A stretch of 5,942 nt of DNA from an uncultured Acidobacteriota bacterium (lineage in GTDB: Bacteria > Acidobacteriota > Terriglobia > Bryobacterales > Bryobacteraceae): the NCBI GenBank assembly GCA_937952345.1, contig CALFYN010000972.1:1-5942 (forward strand), in the 5' to 3' direction. A program made the position numbers and the translations under genes. This document shows positions 1-5,942 of this stretch, one piece after another. The notes under the pieces are model-generated. The model saw only the letters and a list, made by a program, of their open reading frames with translations. It was not told the origin of the DNA and did no database searches. Numbering within the stretch: the stretch's first letter is position 1; each line of letters begins with the position of its first letter.

Positions 1-923
1 CCGAGCCTTACAAGCCGGAGCCCGCACTCCAGCCCACCGACGAGAATCCGATGACGCACATCCAGATTCTCCCCGCCGAATCCATCCTCAAACCCGGTGA
101 AGGCTTGAAGCTCCGCGCCCGCCTCTTCGATAACAAGGGCCGCTTCTACAAAGAGGTGCCCGTCGATTACACCCTCGAAGGCCCCAAGGGCAATCTCAAC
201 CGCAACCTCTTCATTGCCTCCACCGACAACGTTGCCTCCTCCGGCTACATCCGCGCCAAATGGGGAGCCCTCACCGGCTCGGCCCGCGTGCGCATCATCC
301 CCAATCCGCCCCTCTCCGAAGACTTCGACAGCATCGAGCCCGGCAAAGTCCCACCCCACTGGATCAACACCTCCGGCAAATTCCAGGTCCGCGAAATCGA
401 AGGCAAGAAGGTTCTCGTCAAGCTCGCCGACAACCCCTTCACCAAGCGCGCCCGCACCTACGTCAGCCCCTCCAGTTGGAGCAACTACGTCGTCGAAGCC
501 GATATCTTCGCCACCGAAAAACGCCGCCAGATGGGTGATGCCGGCGTCGTCGCCCAGCGCTTCCAACTCGCCCTGTTCGGCAACCACCAGCGCCTCGAAC
601 TCCAAAGCTGGCAGCCCGAAACCGAGCGCACCGTCCTCAAGGAATTCCCCTGGAAACGCGATACCTGGTATCACCTCAAGCTCGAAGTGCAGAACGTCCC
701 CAACGGCGTCCGCGCCCGCGGCAAAGTCTGGCCCTCCGCCGAGCCCGAGCCCGCCGAATGGACCATCGAACGCACCGACCCGATGGGCGAGAAAAACGGA
801 GCCGCCGGCTTCTACGCCGACGCCCCCTTCGAAGTCTACTTCGATAACTTCAAGGTCACTCCGCTCCGCGCCTCCGCGGGCCCCAAACCAGCCGCCACAA
901 AAGCCGCCCCAAAAAAGAAATAG
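1..923 (+). CDS. C-terminal part of an exported Ig-like/LamG-like jelly-roll protein (5' end outside window), probably a PQQ-like propeller protein
   Basis: The frame is open from base 3, through the first Met codon at 51, to TAG at 921-923. The upstream residues (EPYKPEPALQPTDENP) read like a Pro-rich linker, so the true start lies left of the window and the Met at 51 is probably internal. Counting from that Met, residues about 3-84 look like a beta-sandwich Ig-like module (LPAESILKPGEGLKLRARLF, ending in GSARVRIIP). Residues about 88-270 look like a LamG/concanavalin-type jelly-roll: SEDFDS opens it, followed by SNYVVEADIF, DTWYHLKLEV and finally VYFDNFKVTP. The last 17 residues are a basic Ala/Pro/Lys tail. 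From memory of the family, this Ig plus jelly-roll combination occurs at the C-terminus of PQQ/BamB-like beta-propeller proteins of Acidobacteriota and Planctomycetota. The propeller itself is not visible here, so that assignment is inference. The jelly-roll may bind carbohydrate; no catalytic residues are evident. The gene is followed after 19 bases by another propeller gene, probably in the same operon. Confidence 0.8.
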   Translation, partial: EPYKPEPALQPTDENPMTHIQILPAESILKPGEGLKLRARLFDNKGRFYKEVPVDYTLEGPKGNLNRNLFIASTDNVASSGYIRAKWGALTGSARVRIIPNPPLSEDFDSIEPGKVPPHWINTSGKFQVREIEGKKVLVKLADNPFTKRARTYVSPSSWSNYVVEADIFATEKRRQMGDAGVVAQRFQLALFGNHQRLELQSWQPETERTVLKEFPWKRDTWYHLKLEVQNVPNGVRARGKVWPSAEPEPAEWTIERTDPMGEKNGAAGFYADAPFEVYFDNFKVTPLRASAGPKPAATKAAPKKK

Positions 924-929
924 GAAACT

Positions 930-933
930 GAGG
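930..933 (+). promoter_or_regulatory. Ribosome binding site for the propeller gene
   Basis: GAGG at 930-933 lies nine bases before the ATG at 943. It supports this start over the long upstream extension of the same frame, which runs through the preceding gene with Ser/Pro/Ala-rich low-complexity sequence. Confidence 0.55.
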
Positions 934-942
934 CATCATCGC

Positions 943-2436
943 ATGACGAAAAAGACTCTTCTCTCCGCCGCCGTTCTCTCCACCGCGGCTGCCCTTTGGC
1001 TCGGTCCGCAATTCCTCGCCGTCACAGCCTCCGATCCCGGCAGCGGCGATTGGCCCATGTGGGGCGGCGCCATGGACCGCAACATGGTCTCCAATGCCAA
1101 AGGCATCGTCACCAAATGGGACATCGCCAAAAAGGAAAACGTGCTCTGGGTCCAGGCCCTCGGCTCGCAGACCTACGGCAACCCCACCGTCGCCCACGGC
1201 CAGGTTTACGTTGGCACCAATAACGAAGGCATGCGCGATCCCAAACAACCTGGCGACCGCGGCGTCCTCATGGCCTTCCGCGCCTCCGATGGCGAATTCC
1301 TCTGGCAGCACACCAACGAAAAGCTCGCCGCCGGCCGCGTCAATGACTGGCCCTTCCAGGGTGTCTGCTCCTCCCCACTCGTCGAAGGCGACATCCTCTA
1401 TTACGTCTCCAACCGCTGCGAAATCGTCGCCCTCGATACCAAAGGCTTCAAGGACGGCAAGAACGACGGCGCTGTTCAGGACGAAAAATTCAAAGGCGAG
1501 AAAGATGCCGACGTCCTGTGGAAGTTCGACATGATGGAGGAAGTCGGAGCCTTCCCCCACAACATGGCCAACTCCTCGCCGGTTTCTTACGGCGACCTCC
1601 TCATCGTCATGACCGCCAACGGCCAGGATGAAAGCCACGTCCACATCCCCTCGCCGCGCGCCCCATCCATCATCGCCGTCAACAAGAAGACCGGCAAGCT
1701 CGTCTGGGAAGACAACTCCGTCGGCGAAAAGATCCTCCACGGACAGTGGAGCTCCCCCGCCATCGGCAAGATCGGCGATGTGATGCAGGTCGTCAGCCCG
1801 CAGGGCGACGGCTGGATCCGCGGCTACGAAGTCACCACCGGCAAGAAGCTCTGGGAGTTCGACTCCAATCCCAAGGACTCCGTCTGGCCCAAGACCCGCA
1901 ACGAAATCATCTCCACGCCTATCATCGTCGATGGTGTCGTCTACATCGCCAACGGCCAGGATCCCGAGCACGGGGAAGGTGTCGGCCACCTCTACGCCAT
2001 CGATGGCACCAAGCGCGGCGACATCACCAAGACCGGACAGATCTGGCACTACGATAAAATCCGCCGTTCCGTCTCCACCGGAGCCTACTACAACGGCATG
2101 CTCTTCTACTCCGATTTCTCCGGCTTCCTGCACTGCCTCGACGCCAAGACCGGAACTCCCTACTGGACCCACGACATGCTCGCCGCCATCTGGGGCTCCC
2201 CCATCATCATCGACGGCAAGGTCTACATGGGCGATGAAGACGGCGACGTCGCCGTGCTTGAAGCCTCCAAGACCAAGAAGCTGATCGCTGAAATGAACAT
2301 GGGTAGCAGCATCTACTCCACGCCCGTCGCCTCCAACGGCGTGCTCTTCATCGCCAACCGCAGCCAGCTCTTCGCCCTCGGCGAAAAGAAAACCTCGTCC
2401 ATGTGGCGCGTCATGCAGATCCTCGCCCGCCGCTGA
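943..2436 (+). CDS. Exported PQQ-binding-like (BamB/quinoprotein-type) beta-propeller protein
   Basis: This is a 497-aa protein. Residues 1 to about 29 form a signal peptide: MTKK, then a hydrophobic Ala/Leu stretch, with possible cleavage near AVTAS. The mature part starts with DWPMWGG (36-42), the usual opening of quinoprotein-like propellers (W-P-x-[WF]-x-G). Blade motifs of the form A-x-D-x-x-T-G-x-x-x-W recur: AFRASDGEFLW (111-121), AVNKKTGKLVW (245-255), GYEVTTGKKLWEF (294-306), CLDAKTGTPYW (398-408) and a degenerate LEASKTKKLIAEM (439-451). Between them sit strands such as SSPLVEGDILYYV, STPIIVDGVVYIANG, GSPIIIDGKVYMG and STPVASNGVLFIANR. This spacing fits a seven- or eight-bladed propeller. 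Such folds serve alcohol or sugar dehydrogenases with PQQ, or act as non-catalytic scaffolds. The dehydrogenase cysteine pair and catalytic Asp context are not recognisable, so an enzyme activity should not be assumed. It lies 19 bases after the upstream jelly-roll gene, consistent with one transcript. Location is likely periplasmic or extracellular. Confidence 0.9.
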   Translation: MTKKTLLSAAVLSTAAALWLGPQFLAVTASDPGSGDWPMWGGAMDRNMVSNAKGIVTKWDIAKKENVLWVQALGSQTYGNPTVAHGQVYVGTNNEGMRDPKQPGDRGVLMAFRASDGEFLWQHTNEKLAAGRVNDWPFQGVCSSPLVEGDILYYVSNRCEIVALDTKGFKDGKNDGAVQDEKFKGEKDADVLWKFDMMEEVGAFPHNMANSSPVSYGDLLIVMTANGQDESHVHIPSPRAPSIIAVNKKTGKLVWEDNSVGEKILHGQWSSPAIGKIGDVMQVVSPQGDGWIRGYEVTTGKKLWEFDSNPKDSVWPKTRNEIISTPIIVDGVVYIANGQDPEHGEGVGHLYAIDGTKRGDITKTGQIWHYDKIRRSVSTGAYYNGMLFYSDFSGFLHCLDAKTGTPYWTHDMLAAIWGSPIIIDGKVYMGDEDGDVAVLEASKTKKLIAEMNMGSSIYSTPVASNGVLFIANRSQLFALGEKKTSSMWRVMQILARR

Positions 2437-2442
2437 CCTGGG

Positions 2443-2470
2443 TTGCCTGTAATCTGTAAACCTGTAAAAC
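2443..2470 (+). promoter_or_regulatory. Possible promoter of the toxin-antitoxin operon
   Basis: TTGCCT (2443-2448) and TAAAAC (2465-2470) each match four of six consensus positions of a housekeeping promoter, separated by 16 bases. A start site six to eight bases downstream would fall at about 2476-2478, on or next to the antitoxin ATG. The segment is clearly more AT-rich than its surroundings. Both boxes are weak, so this is a suggestion only. Confidence 0.3.
2447..2467 (+). repeat. Three CTGTAA direct repeats upstream of the antitoxin
   Basis: CTGTAA occurs at 2447-2452, 2454-2459 and 2462-2467, with starts 7 and 8 bases apart. The last two extend to CTGTAAA. They lie in the 41-base gap before the antitoxin and overlap the proposed promoter. 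Ribbon-helix-helix antitoxins commonly bind short repeats of this size, so they may be operator half-sites. Confidence 0.5.
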
Positions 2471-2489
2471 TGGCACTATGGGTGCCAGT
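2469..2489. promoter_or_regulatory. Perfect 8-bp inverted repeat spanning the antitoxin start codon; candidate operator
   Basis: ACTGGCAC (2469-2476) and GTGCCAGT (2482-2489) are exact reverse complements separated by five bases (TATGG). The start codon ATG (2478-2480) lies in the centre. The left arm touches the proposed -10 element. In DNA it could be the site where the antitoxin or the toxin-antitoxin complex represses its own promoter. In a longer read-through RNA it could fold into a hairpin that hides the start codon. Arms and position are seen directly; the function is inferred. Confidence 0.5.
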
Positions 2490-2711
2490 AAACGCCTCAA
2501 TGTGACCTTCGACTTCGGCGACCAGCCCGCCCTCGTCGAAACCCTGCGCCGCGTCGCACTGCACGACCGCACATCGCAAAAGGCCATCGTGGTCGAAGCG
2601 CTCTCCGCTTACTTCGCCAACCGCCAGGAAGACTTCGCTCTCCTCGATGCCGCCAATCAGACCTTCGCCGAATGGGACAACGAAGAAGACAAGGTCTATG
2701 ACTCCCTTTGA
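2478..2711 (+). CDS. Ribbon-helix-helix-like antitoxin of a MazF-type toxin-antitoxin pair
   Basis: This is a 77-aa protein. The N-terminal half has the Arc/MetJ/CopG pattern: a basic start with a strand (KRLNVTFDF, residues 5-13), then a helix (ALVETLRRVALHD) and a second helix (SQKAIVVEALSAYF). The C-terminal part is acidic and ends in FAEWDNEEDKVYDSL. Such a tail, with Trp-Asp-Asn-Glu-Glu-Asp, is typical from memory of antitoxins that wrap around and block MazF/PemK toxins. The protein is therefore predicted to bind DNA with its front half and neutralise the toxin with its tail. The next gene overlaps its last 14 bases and encodes a MazF-like protein, which strongly supports the pairing. 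No purine-rich ribosome binding site precedes the ATG at 2478, so translation may be leaderless. It is predicted to repress its own operon. Confidence 0.82.
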   Translation: MGASKRLNVTFDFGDQPALVETLRRVALHDRTSQKAIVVEALSAYFANRQEDFALLDAANQTFAEWDNEEDKVYDSL

Positions 2712-3075
2712 TCTTGTCCTCCTGCCTTTTCCGTTCACCGATCTCTCCGCCGCAAAGCAAAGACCGGCTCTCGTACTGGCCGCCTTCCGGCCGCGGCGCC
2801 TGCCCGAGCATCTCGTGGTGGCCATGGTCACAAGCAATCTCGATGGCATTGCCTTCCCCTTTGACCTCCTGCTGAAGGACTGGCGGCCGGCCGGCTTGCC
2901 CAAACCATCCCTGGTGAGGCTCTCCAAACTCGTCACGCTCGAACGCCAGCTGGTGCGCAGGAAGCTCGGAACCCTCACAACCGCCGATCAGTCCGCTGTC
3001 CGATCTCACTTCCGGTCCCTCTTCCAGCCCCTGCTCGCTCCCGCTGCATCCCGCAAGCCGCCCGGTGTAGTGTAG
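2698..3075 (+). CDS. MazF/PemK-family toxin, predicted mRNA endoribonuclease
   Basis: This is a 125-aa protein, slightly longer than the usual 105-120 because of a C-terminal tail (LAPAASRKPPGVV). The opening FDLVLLPFPFTDLSAAKQRP matches the family signature GD-[IV]-x-L-x-x-FPFTD-x-x-x-x-K-x-RPALVL, with Phe in place of the usual Gly before Asp5. Arg22 in KQRPALVL and Thr45/Ser46 in MVTSN align with the catalytic Arg and Thr/Ser of MazF. Further on, KPSLVRLSKLVTLERQLVRRKLGTLT is the conserved second half (residues about 89-114). The family cleaves single-stranded mRNA at short motifs; the motif recognised here cannot be deduced. I chose the ATG at 2698 because it starts directly before the conserved signature and overlaps the antitoxin end by 14 bases, which suggests translational coupling. 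A Met at 2647 would add 17 unrelated residues. It ends with tandem stops, TAG then TAA. Confidence 0.88.
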   Translation: MTPFDLVLLPFPFTDLSAAKQRPALVLAAFRPRRLPEHLVVAMVTSNLDGIAFPFDLLLKDWRPAGLPKPSLVRLSKLVTLERQLVRRKLGTLTTADQSAVRSHFRSLFQPLLAPAASRKPPGVV

Positions 3076-3080
3076 TAAGG

Positions 3081-4118
3081 ATGATCGACCGCCGCAGCTT
3101 CCTTCTCTCGGCAGCCTCCGCTTCGGCTGCCCTCGCCCAGACGCCCCGTGACTGGACGGGCAAAACCCCCGTCCGTTACCCCGAACCCGATGTCGTCGTC
3201 CTCGACAAGCGCTTCGCCAAATACAAGATCGGCAACACGCCCATCCAGCGCTTGGCTACGGGCTTCCTCTGGGCGGAAGGCCCTGCCTGGAATGGTGTCG
3301 GCCGCTACCTCGTCTTCAGCGACATCCCCAACAACGTCCAGATCCGCTGGCTCGAAGAGAACGGCAAGACCAGCGTCTTCCGCAATCCCGCCGGCAACAG
3401 CAACGGCAACACCTTCGATTTCGAAGGCCGCCAGATCTCCTTCGAGCACGGCAACCGCCGCGTCGTCCGCTATGAGTACAACGGCAAGATCACCGTCCTT
3501 GCCGACAAGTTCGAAGGCAAGCGTCTCAACGCACCCAACGATGGCGCCGTCCACGCCGACGGTTCGCTCTACTTCACCGATCCCGGCTACGGCAGCCTCA
3601 TGGAGTACGAAGGCAACAAAGGTCCGCTCGAACTGAAGGAAGCCGTCTATCGCGTCGACTCCAAGTCCGGCCGGATCGAGAAGCTCACCGATGAGATCTT
3701 CAAGCCCAACGGCCTCTGCTTCTCACCCGACTACAAGAAGGTCTATGTCGCCGACACCGGAGCTACGCACTATGAACAGGCCCCCAAGAACATCAAGGTC
3801 TGGGACATCGTCGACGGCAAGCTCCGCAACGGCAAACAGTTCTGCTCCATGGAACTCCCCGGCAAAGGAGCCGGCCTTGCCGACGGCATCCGCTGCGACA
3901 CCGACGGCAACATCTGGTCGAGCGCCGGCTGGGTTGGCGAAGGCTACGATGGCGTTCATATCTTCGCTCCCGACGGCGCCCGCATCGGCCAGATCCATCT
4001 GCCCGAGATCTGCTCCAACGTCTGCTTCGGCGGCACGAAGCGCAACCGCCTCTTCATGACCGGCAGCCAGTCGCTGTACTCGGTCTACACCGAAGCCATC
4101 GGCGCGCACATCTGCTAG
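3081..4118 (+). CDS. Tat-exported SMP-30/gluconolactonase/LRE-family protein
   Basis: This is a 345-aa protein. It begins MIDRRSFLLSAASASAALAQ, a twin-arginine signal (RRSFL) with a likely cut after ALA (residue 19), so it is predicted to be exported folded. The rest is a six-bladed SMP-30-type propeller. The metal-site residues of the family are in place: Glu66 in LWAEGPAW, Asn210 in KPNGLCFSPD and Asp268 in ADGIRCDTDGNIW. Asn153-Asp154 in LNAPNDGAVHADGSLYFTDP matches the substrate-side Asn. Members hydrolyse sugar lactones such as glucono-1,5-lactone using a divalent metal. The substrate here is unknown and other lactonase activities are possible. The gene starts five bases after the toxin stop, with only AAGG abutting the ATG, so a good ribosome binding site is lacking; no other start codon lies just upstream in frame. 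It could be co-transcribed with the toxin pair or use a promoter inside the toxin gene. Its stop overlaps the convergent receptor gene. Confidence 0.9.
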   Translation: MIDRRSFLLSAASASAALAQTPRDWTGKTPVRYPEPDVVVLDKRFAKYKIGNTPIQRLATGFLWAEGPAWNGVGRYLVFSDIPNNVQIRWLEENGKTSVFRNPAGNSNGNTFDFEGRQISFEHGNRRVVRYEYNGKITVLADKFEGKRLNAPNDGAVHADGSLYFTDPGYGSLMEYEGNKGPLELKEAVYRVDSKSGRIEKLTDEIFKPNGLCFSPDYKKVYVADTGATHYEQAPKNIKVWDIVDGKLRNGKQFCSMELPGKGAGLADGIRCDTDGNIWSSAGWVGEGYDGVHIFAPDGARIGQIHLPEICSNVCFGGTKRNRLFMTGSQSLYSVYTEAIGAHIC

Positions 4119-5942
4119 TAGCTGAAGCGCAAGCCGAACTGGATCTGCCGCGGCACGTTCACCTGTAGCAGGCGGATGCGGCCGAAGTCCGCCGACGTGA
4201 TGCTCGTCTGCGGACCACCGTAAACAACGTTGTTGAACGCATTGAACAGCTCCGTGCGGAAGTCCAGCGCCATCCGCTCGGTGATGCTGAAGCGCTTCTC
4301 AATCAGCAGGTCCCAGTTCTTGTTGCCGGGTACCCGCACATCGGGAAGGTTGCGGCTCACGTTGCCGAACGTAAACTGCGGGGCCCGCGCGAACGCGGCC
4401 GGGTTGAAGTACAACGCACCGTCTTCGAGTTTCGGATTGTCGATGGCTGCCTTCTGTCCCGTGGCCACCGGACGGGCGCTGCCTCCAAACGAGTTCGAGT
4501 CGTTCGGATTCGTAACCTGCACCGGCGTGCCGTTGTCCCACGTGAAGTACATGCCCATGGACCATCCGCCCACAATGCGCGCCATCGCGCCCCGGTTCAC
4601 CCGCGGCTTGCCGACCCCGAAAGGCAACTCATAGCGCAGGCTCACGCGCACCACATCGGGGATGTCGTAGAACGACAGCGCCCGGTCGCACGAGAAGCAG
4701 TTGGCGTTGGCAAAACCCGCCGGCCCGAGGAACCCGCCGAAATCGCCGACGTTGTCGATCAGCTTCGAGTGCGTGTAGGCAAACAGCAGCGCCAGTCCAT
4801 CGGCGAAGCGCCGCTCCACGCGCATCTGCATGGCGTGATACGTCGAGTGGCCCACCGGCGCCTGGCTGGCCGATGTCCCCGTGAACTGCGGGAACGGGCG
4901 CAGCAATTGTCCGCGCTGCACCGTCGCCCGGCTCAGCGTCGATGTCGGCTCGGTGATCACGCCGAAGAACGGATTCGGCACCGTCTGGTTGAGCTGCGTG
5001 CCGAGCGACAGGTACTGGTCGGGAAGTTGGTTATACTGCACGCCGCTCGGCAGCGCGACACCCGACGAGCCGGCATAGCCGACTTCCACAACCGTCTGCC
5101 ACGGCAGTTGCCGTTGCACATCGAGCGACCACTGCATCTGATACGGCAGGCGCTGCCGCCGCACCGGACCGGAGATCCCCAGCCCGAGGTTTGTCGACAA
5201 GCCCAGCGCGTTGCCGGTCGGTTGTATAAAGCCGTTCGGCAGCGGGTTCGACAGATTGAACAGTGGCGTCACGCCATCGGGCTGCGCCACCAGCGAAGTG
5301 GTGTTGCTCGAAAAGCCCAACGCCGCGTCCGTGTTCGGAGCGATGGACGACGTGAATACACCGAATCCGGTGCGGATGGCCGTCTTGTCATTCAGCTCAT
5401 AGGCCAGCCCGATGCGCGGATCCCAATTGTTGCGGTCCGCAATCTGCGTCCGCCGTCCCACACCGCCGACGCCCACGAACCCGACTCCGCCGCGCAGTCC
5501 CGTCATCCCCGGAACCTTCCCTTCGAGCGGGCTCGTCGATTCCATGTCGAGGAAGACGTATTGATTGTTATCTTCCGCCCTCGGCAGTTCCAGCGAATAG
5601 CGCATGCCGAGCGTCAGCGTAAGCCGCGGCTTCACCTTCCACTCATCCTGGAAGAAGAAGGCGTAGTACGGATGGCGGTGCAACTCCAGGGGCCGCAGTT
5701 GATAGCTCACCGTGGCCACGCCCAGCAGCAGATCGGCCAGCCCGCGCCCCGTGCGCGCCGCCGCCGATTGCGGATTCGGCCCGCCCGTGAAGGCCCCCGT
5801 CGAACTGAAGGCGAGCGGTGACGATTGATCGATGGACACCGGGAAGCGCCGGAAATCCGCACCCATCTTGAACGTGTGCGTTCCGCGCAGCATCGTCATC
5901 GACGCGTTGTACTGCCACGTCCGCGACTTCACCGCGTTGTAG
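4115..5942 (-). CDS. Oar-like TonB-dependent outer-membrane receptor, C-terminal portion (5' end outside window)
   Basis: The minus-strand frame is open from the right edge to a TAG complementary to 4115-4117, giving about 608 residues. The GTG at 5932 is probably internal, since the frame continues upstream as YNAVKSRTWQYN. The sequence is rich in beta-barrel strands: HTFKMGADFRRF, YYAFFFQDEWKVKPRLTLTL, WDPRIGLAYEL, TAIRTGFGVF, MQMRVERRFADGLALLFAYT, VVRVSLRYELPFGVGK, NWDLLIEKRFSITERMALDF and ELFNAFNNVVYG. It ends QIQFGLRFSY, with a terminal aromatic as in barrel-assembly signals. This pattern is characteristic of the long (around 1000-1200 aa) Acidobacteriota TonB receptors with an N-terminal carboxypeptidase-like domain and a plug. 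Those parts, and any TonB box, are outside the window. The substrate is unknown; large sugars or peptides are common guesses. A Cys pair (NCFSC) sits in a probable extracellular loop. Confidence 0.92.
   Translation of the reverse strand, partial: YNAVKSRTWQYNASMTMLRGTHTFKMGADFRRFPVSIDQSSPLAFSSTGAFTGGPNPQSAAARTGRGLADLLLGVATVSYQLRPLELHRHPYYAFFFQDEWKVKPRLTLTLGMRYSLELPRAEDNNQYVFLDMESTSPLEGKVPGMTGLRGGVGFVGVGGVGRRTQIADRNNWDPRIGLAYELNDKTAIRTGFGVFTSSIAPNTDAALGFSSNTTSLVAQPDGVTPLFNLSNPLPNGFIQPTGNALGLSTNLGLGISGPVRRQRLPYQMQWSLDVQRQLPWQTVVEVGYAGSSGVALPSGVQYNQLPDQYLSLGTQLNQTVPNPFFGVITEPTSTLSRATVQRGQLLRPFPQFTGTSASQAPVGHSTYHAMQMRVERRFADGLALLFAYTHSKLIDNVGDFGGFLGPAGFANANCFSCDRALSFYDIPDVVRVSLRYELPFGVGKPRVNRGAMARIVGGWSMGMYFTWDNGTPVQVTNPNDSNSFGGSARPVATGQKAAIDNPKLEDGALYFNPAAFARAPQFTFGNVSRNLPDVRVPGNKNWDLLIEKRFSITERMALDFRTELFNAFNNVVYGGPQTSITSADFGRIRLLQVNVPRQIQFGLRFSY

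Noticed and set aside
214..942. N-terminal extension of the propeller frame, which would give a 740-aa protein
   Set aside because: It overlaps the preceding gene in another frame and translates to Ser/Pro/Ala/Thr-rich low complexity. The ATG at 943 has a ribosome binding site and begins a proper signal peptide.
856..2172. 438-aa open frame on the minus strand
   Set aside because: It lies antisense to the clear propeller gene and is rich in Gly, Val, Asp and Ala, as expected opposite a gene with C-rich third positions. No domain is recognisable.
2647..2697. Earlier Met start for the toxin
   Set aside because: It would add 17 residues of antitoxin-overlapping sequence unlike the family N-terminus. 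The Met at 2698 directly precedes the conserved signature.
2313..3009. Minus-strand open frames (221 and 170 aa) across the toxin-antitoxin pair
   Set aside because: They are antisense to two overlapping genes with strong family motifs, and they have no family resemblance themselves.
4100..4150. Search for a bidirectional terminator at the convergent junction
   Set aside because: No GC-rich stem followed by a T-run is visible on either strand; the genes overlap at this point.
4769..5821. 350-aa open frame on the plus strand opposite the receptor
   Set aside because: It is Arg/His/Gln-rich with no recognisable motif, while the opposite strand encodes a well-supported barrel protein. It is a composition artefact.
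5930..5932. GTG as the true start of the receptor
   Set aside because: The frame continues upstream to the window edge with receptor-like residues (YNAVKSRTWQYN), and no signal peptide, plug or carboxypeptidase-like domain follows the GTG. The gene is cut by the window.

Overview
The window is GC-rich, with coding sequence dominated by C at third codon positions. The gene content is a large Oar-like TonB-dependent receptor, exported PQQ/BamB-type beta-propeller proteins, a Tat-exported SMP-30/gluconolactonase-like protein and a MazF-type toxin-antitoxin pair. This suggests an Acidobacteriota genome, most likely of the Solibacter/Bryobacter type. That placement is inferred from gene style and was not tested by phylogeny.

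Layout. Left edge to 923 (+) is the 3' part of a gene whose product ends in an Ig-like module followed by a LamG/concanavalin-like jelly-roll and a Lys/Ala/Pro-rich tail. Its frame is open through the left edge. After 19 bases comes 943-2436 (+), a complete exported eight-blade-type PQQ-like propeller protein. A short, comparatively AT-rich gap (2437-2477) carries repeats and a possible promoter. It leads into a 77-aa ribbon-helix-helix-like antitoxin (2478-2711) and an overlapping 125-aa MazF/PemK-like toxin (2698-3075). Five bases later a Tat-signal SMP-30/gluconolactonase-like gene begins (3081-4118). The minus strand from 4115 to the right edge encodes the C-terminal barrel portion of an Oar-like TonB-dependent receptor, whose 5' end lies outside the window.

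How the parts relate. The two left genes look like an operon for exported propeller/jelly-roll proteins that could bind or process carbohydrate or redox substrates outside the cytoplasm. The lactonase-like protein and the outer-membrane receptor fit the same theme of extracytoplasmic nutrient handling, but no specific substrate can be read from the sequence. The toxin-antitoxin pair is an independent module placed between them. Its most notable detail is a perfect 8-bp inverted repeat that straddles the antitoxin start codon, next to three CTGTAA repeats and a possible promoter positioned for leaderless transcription. The convergent lactonase and receptor genes overlap by four bases in a shared CTAG, so neither has a terminator between them. 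No RNA genes, CRISPR arrays or insertion sequences were seen. I do not see a clearly new biological system here; the control region of the toxin-antitoxin pair is the best lead.
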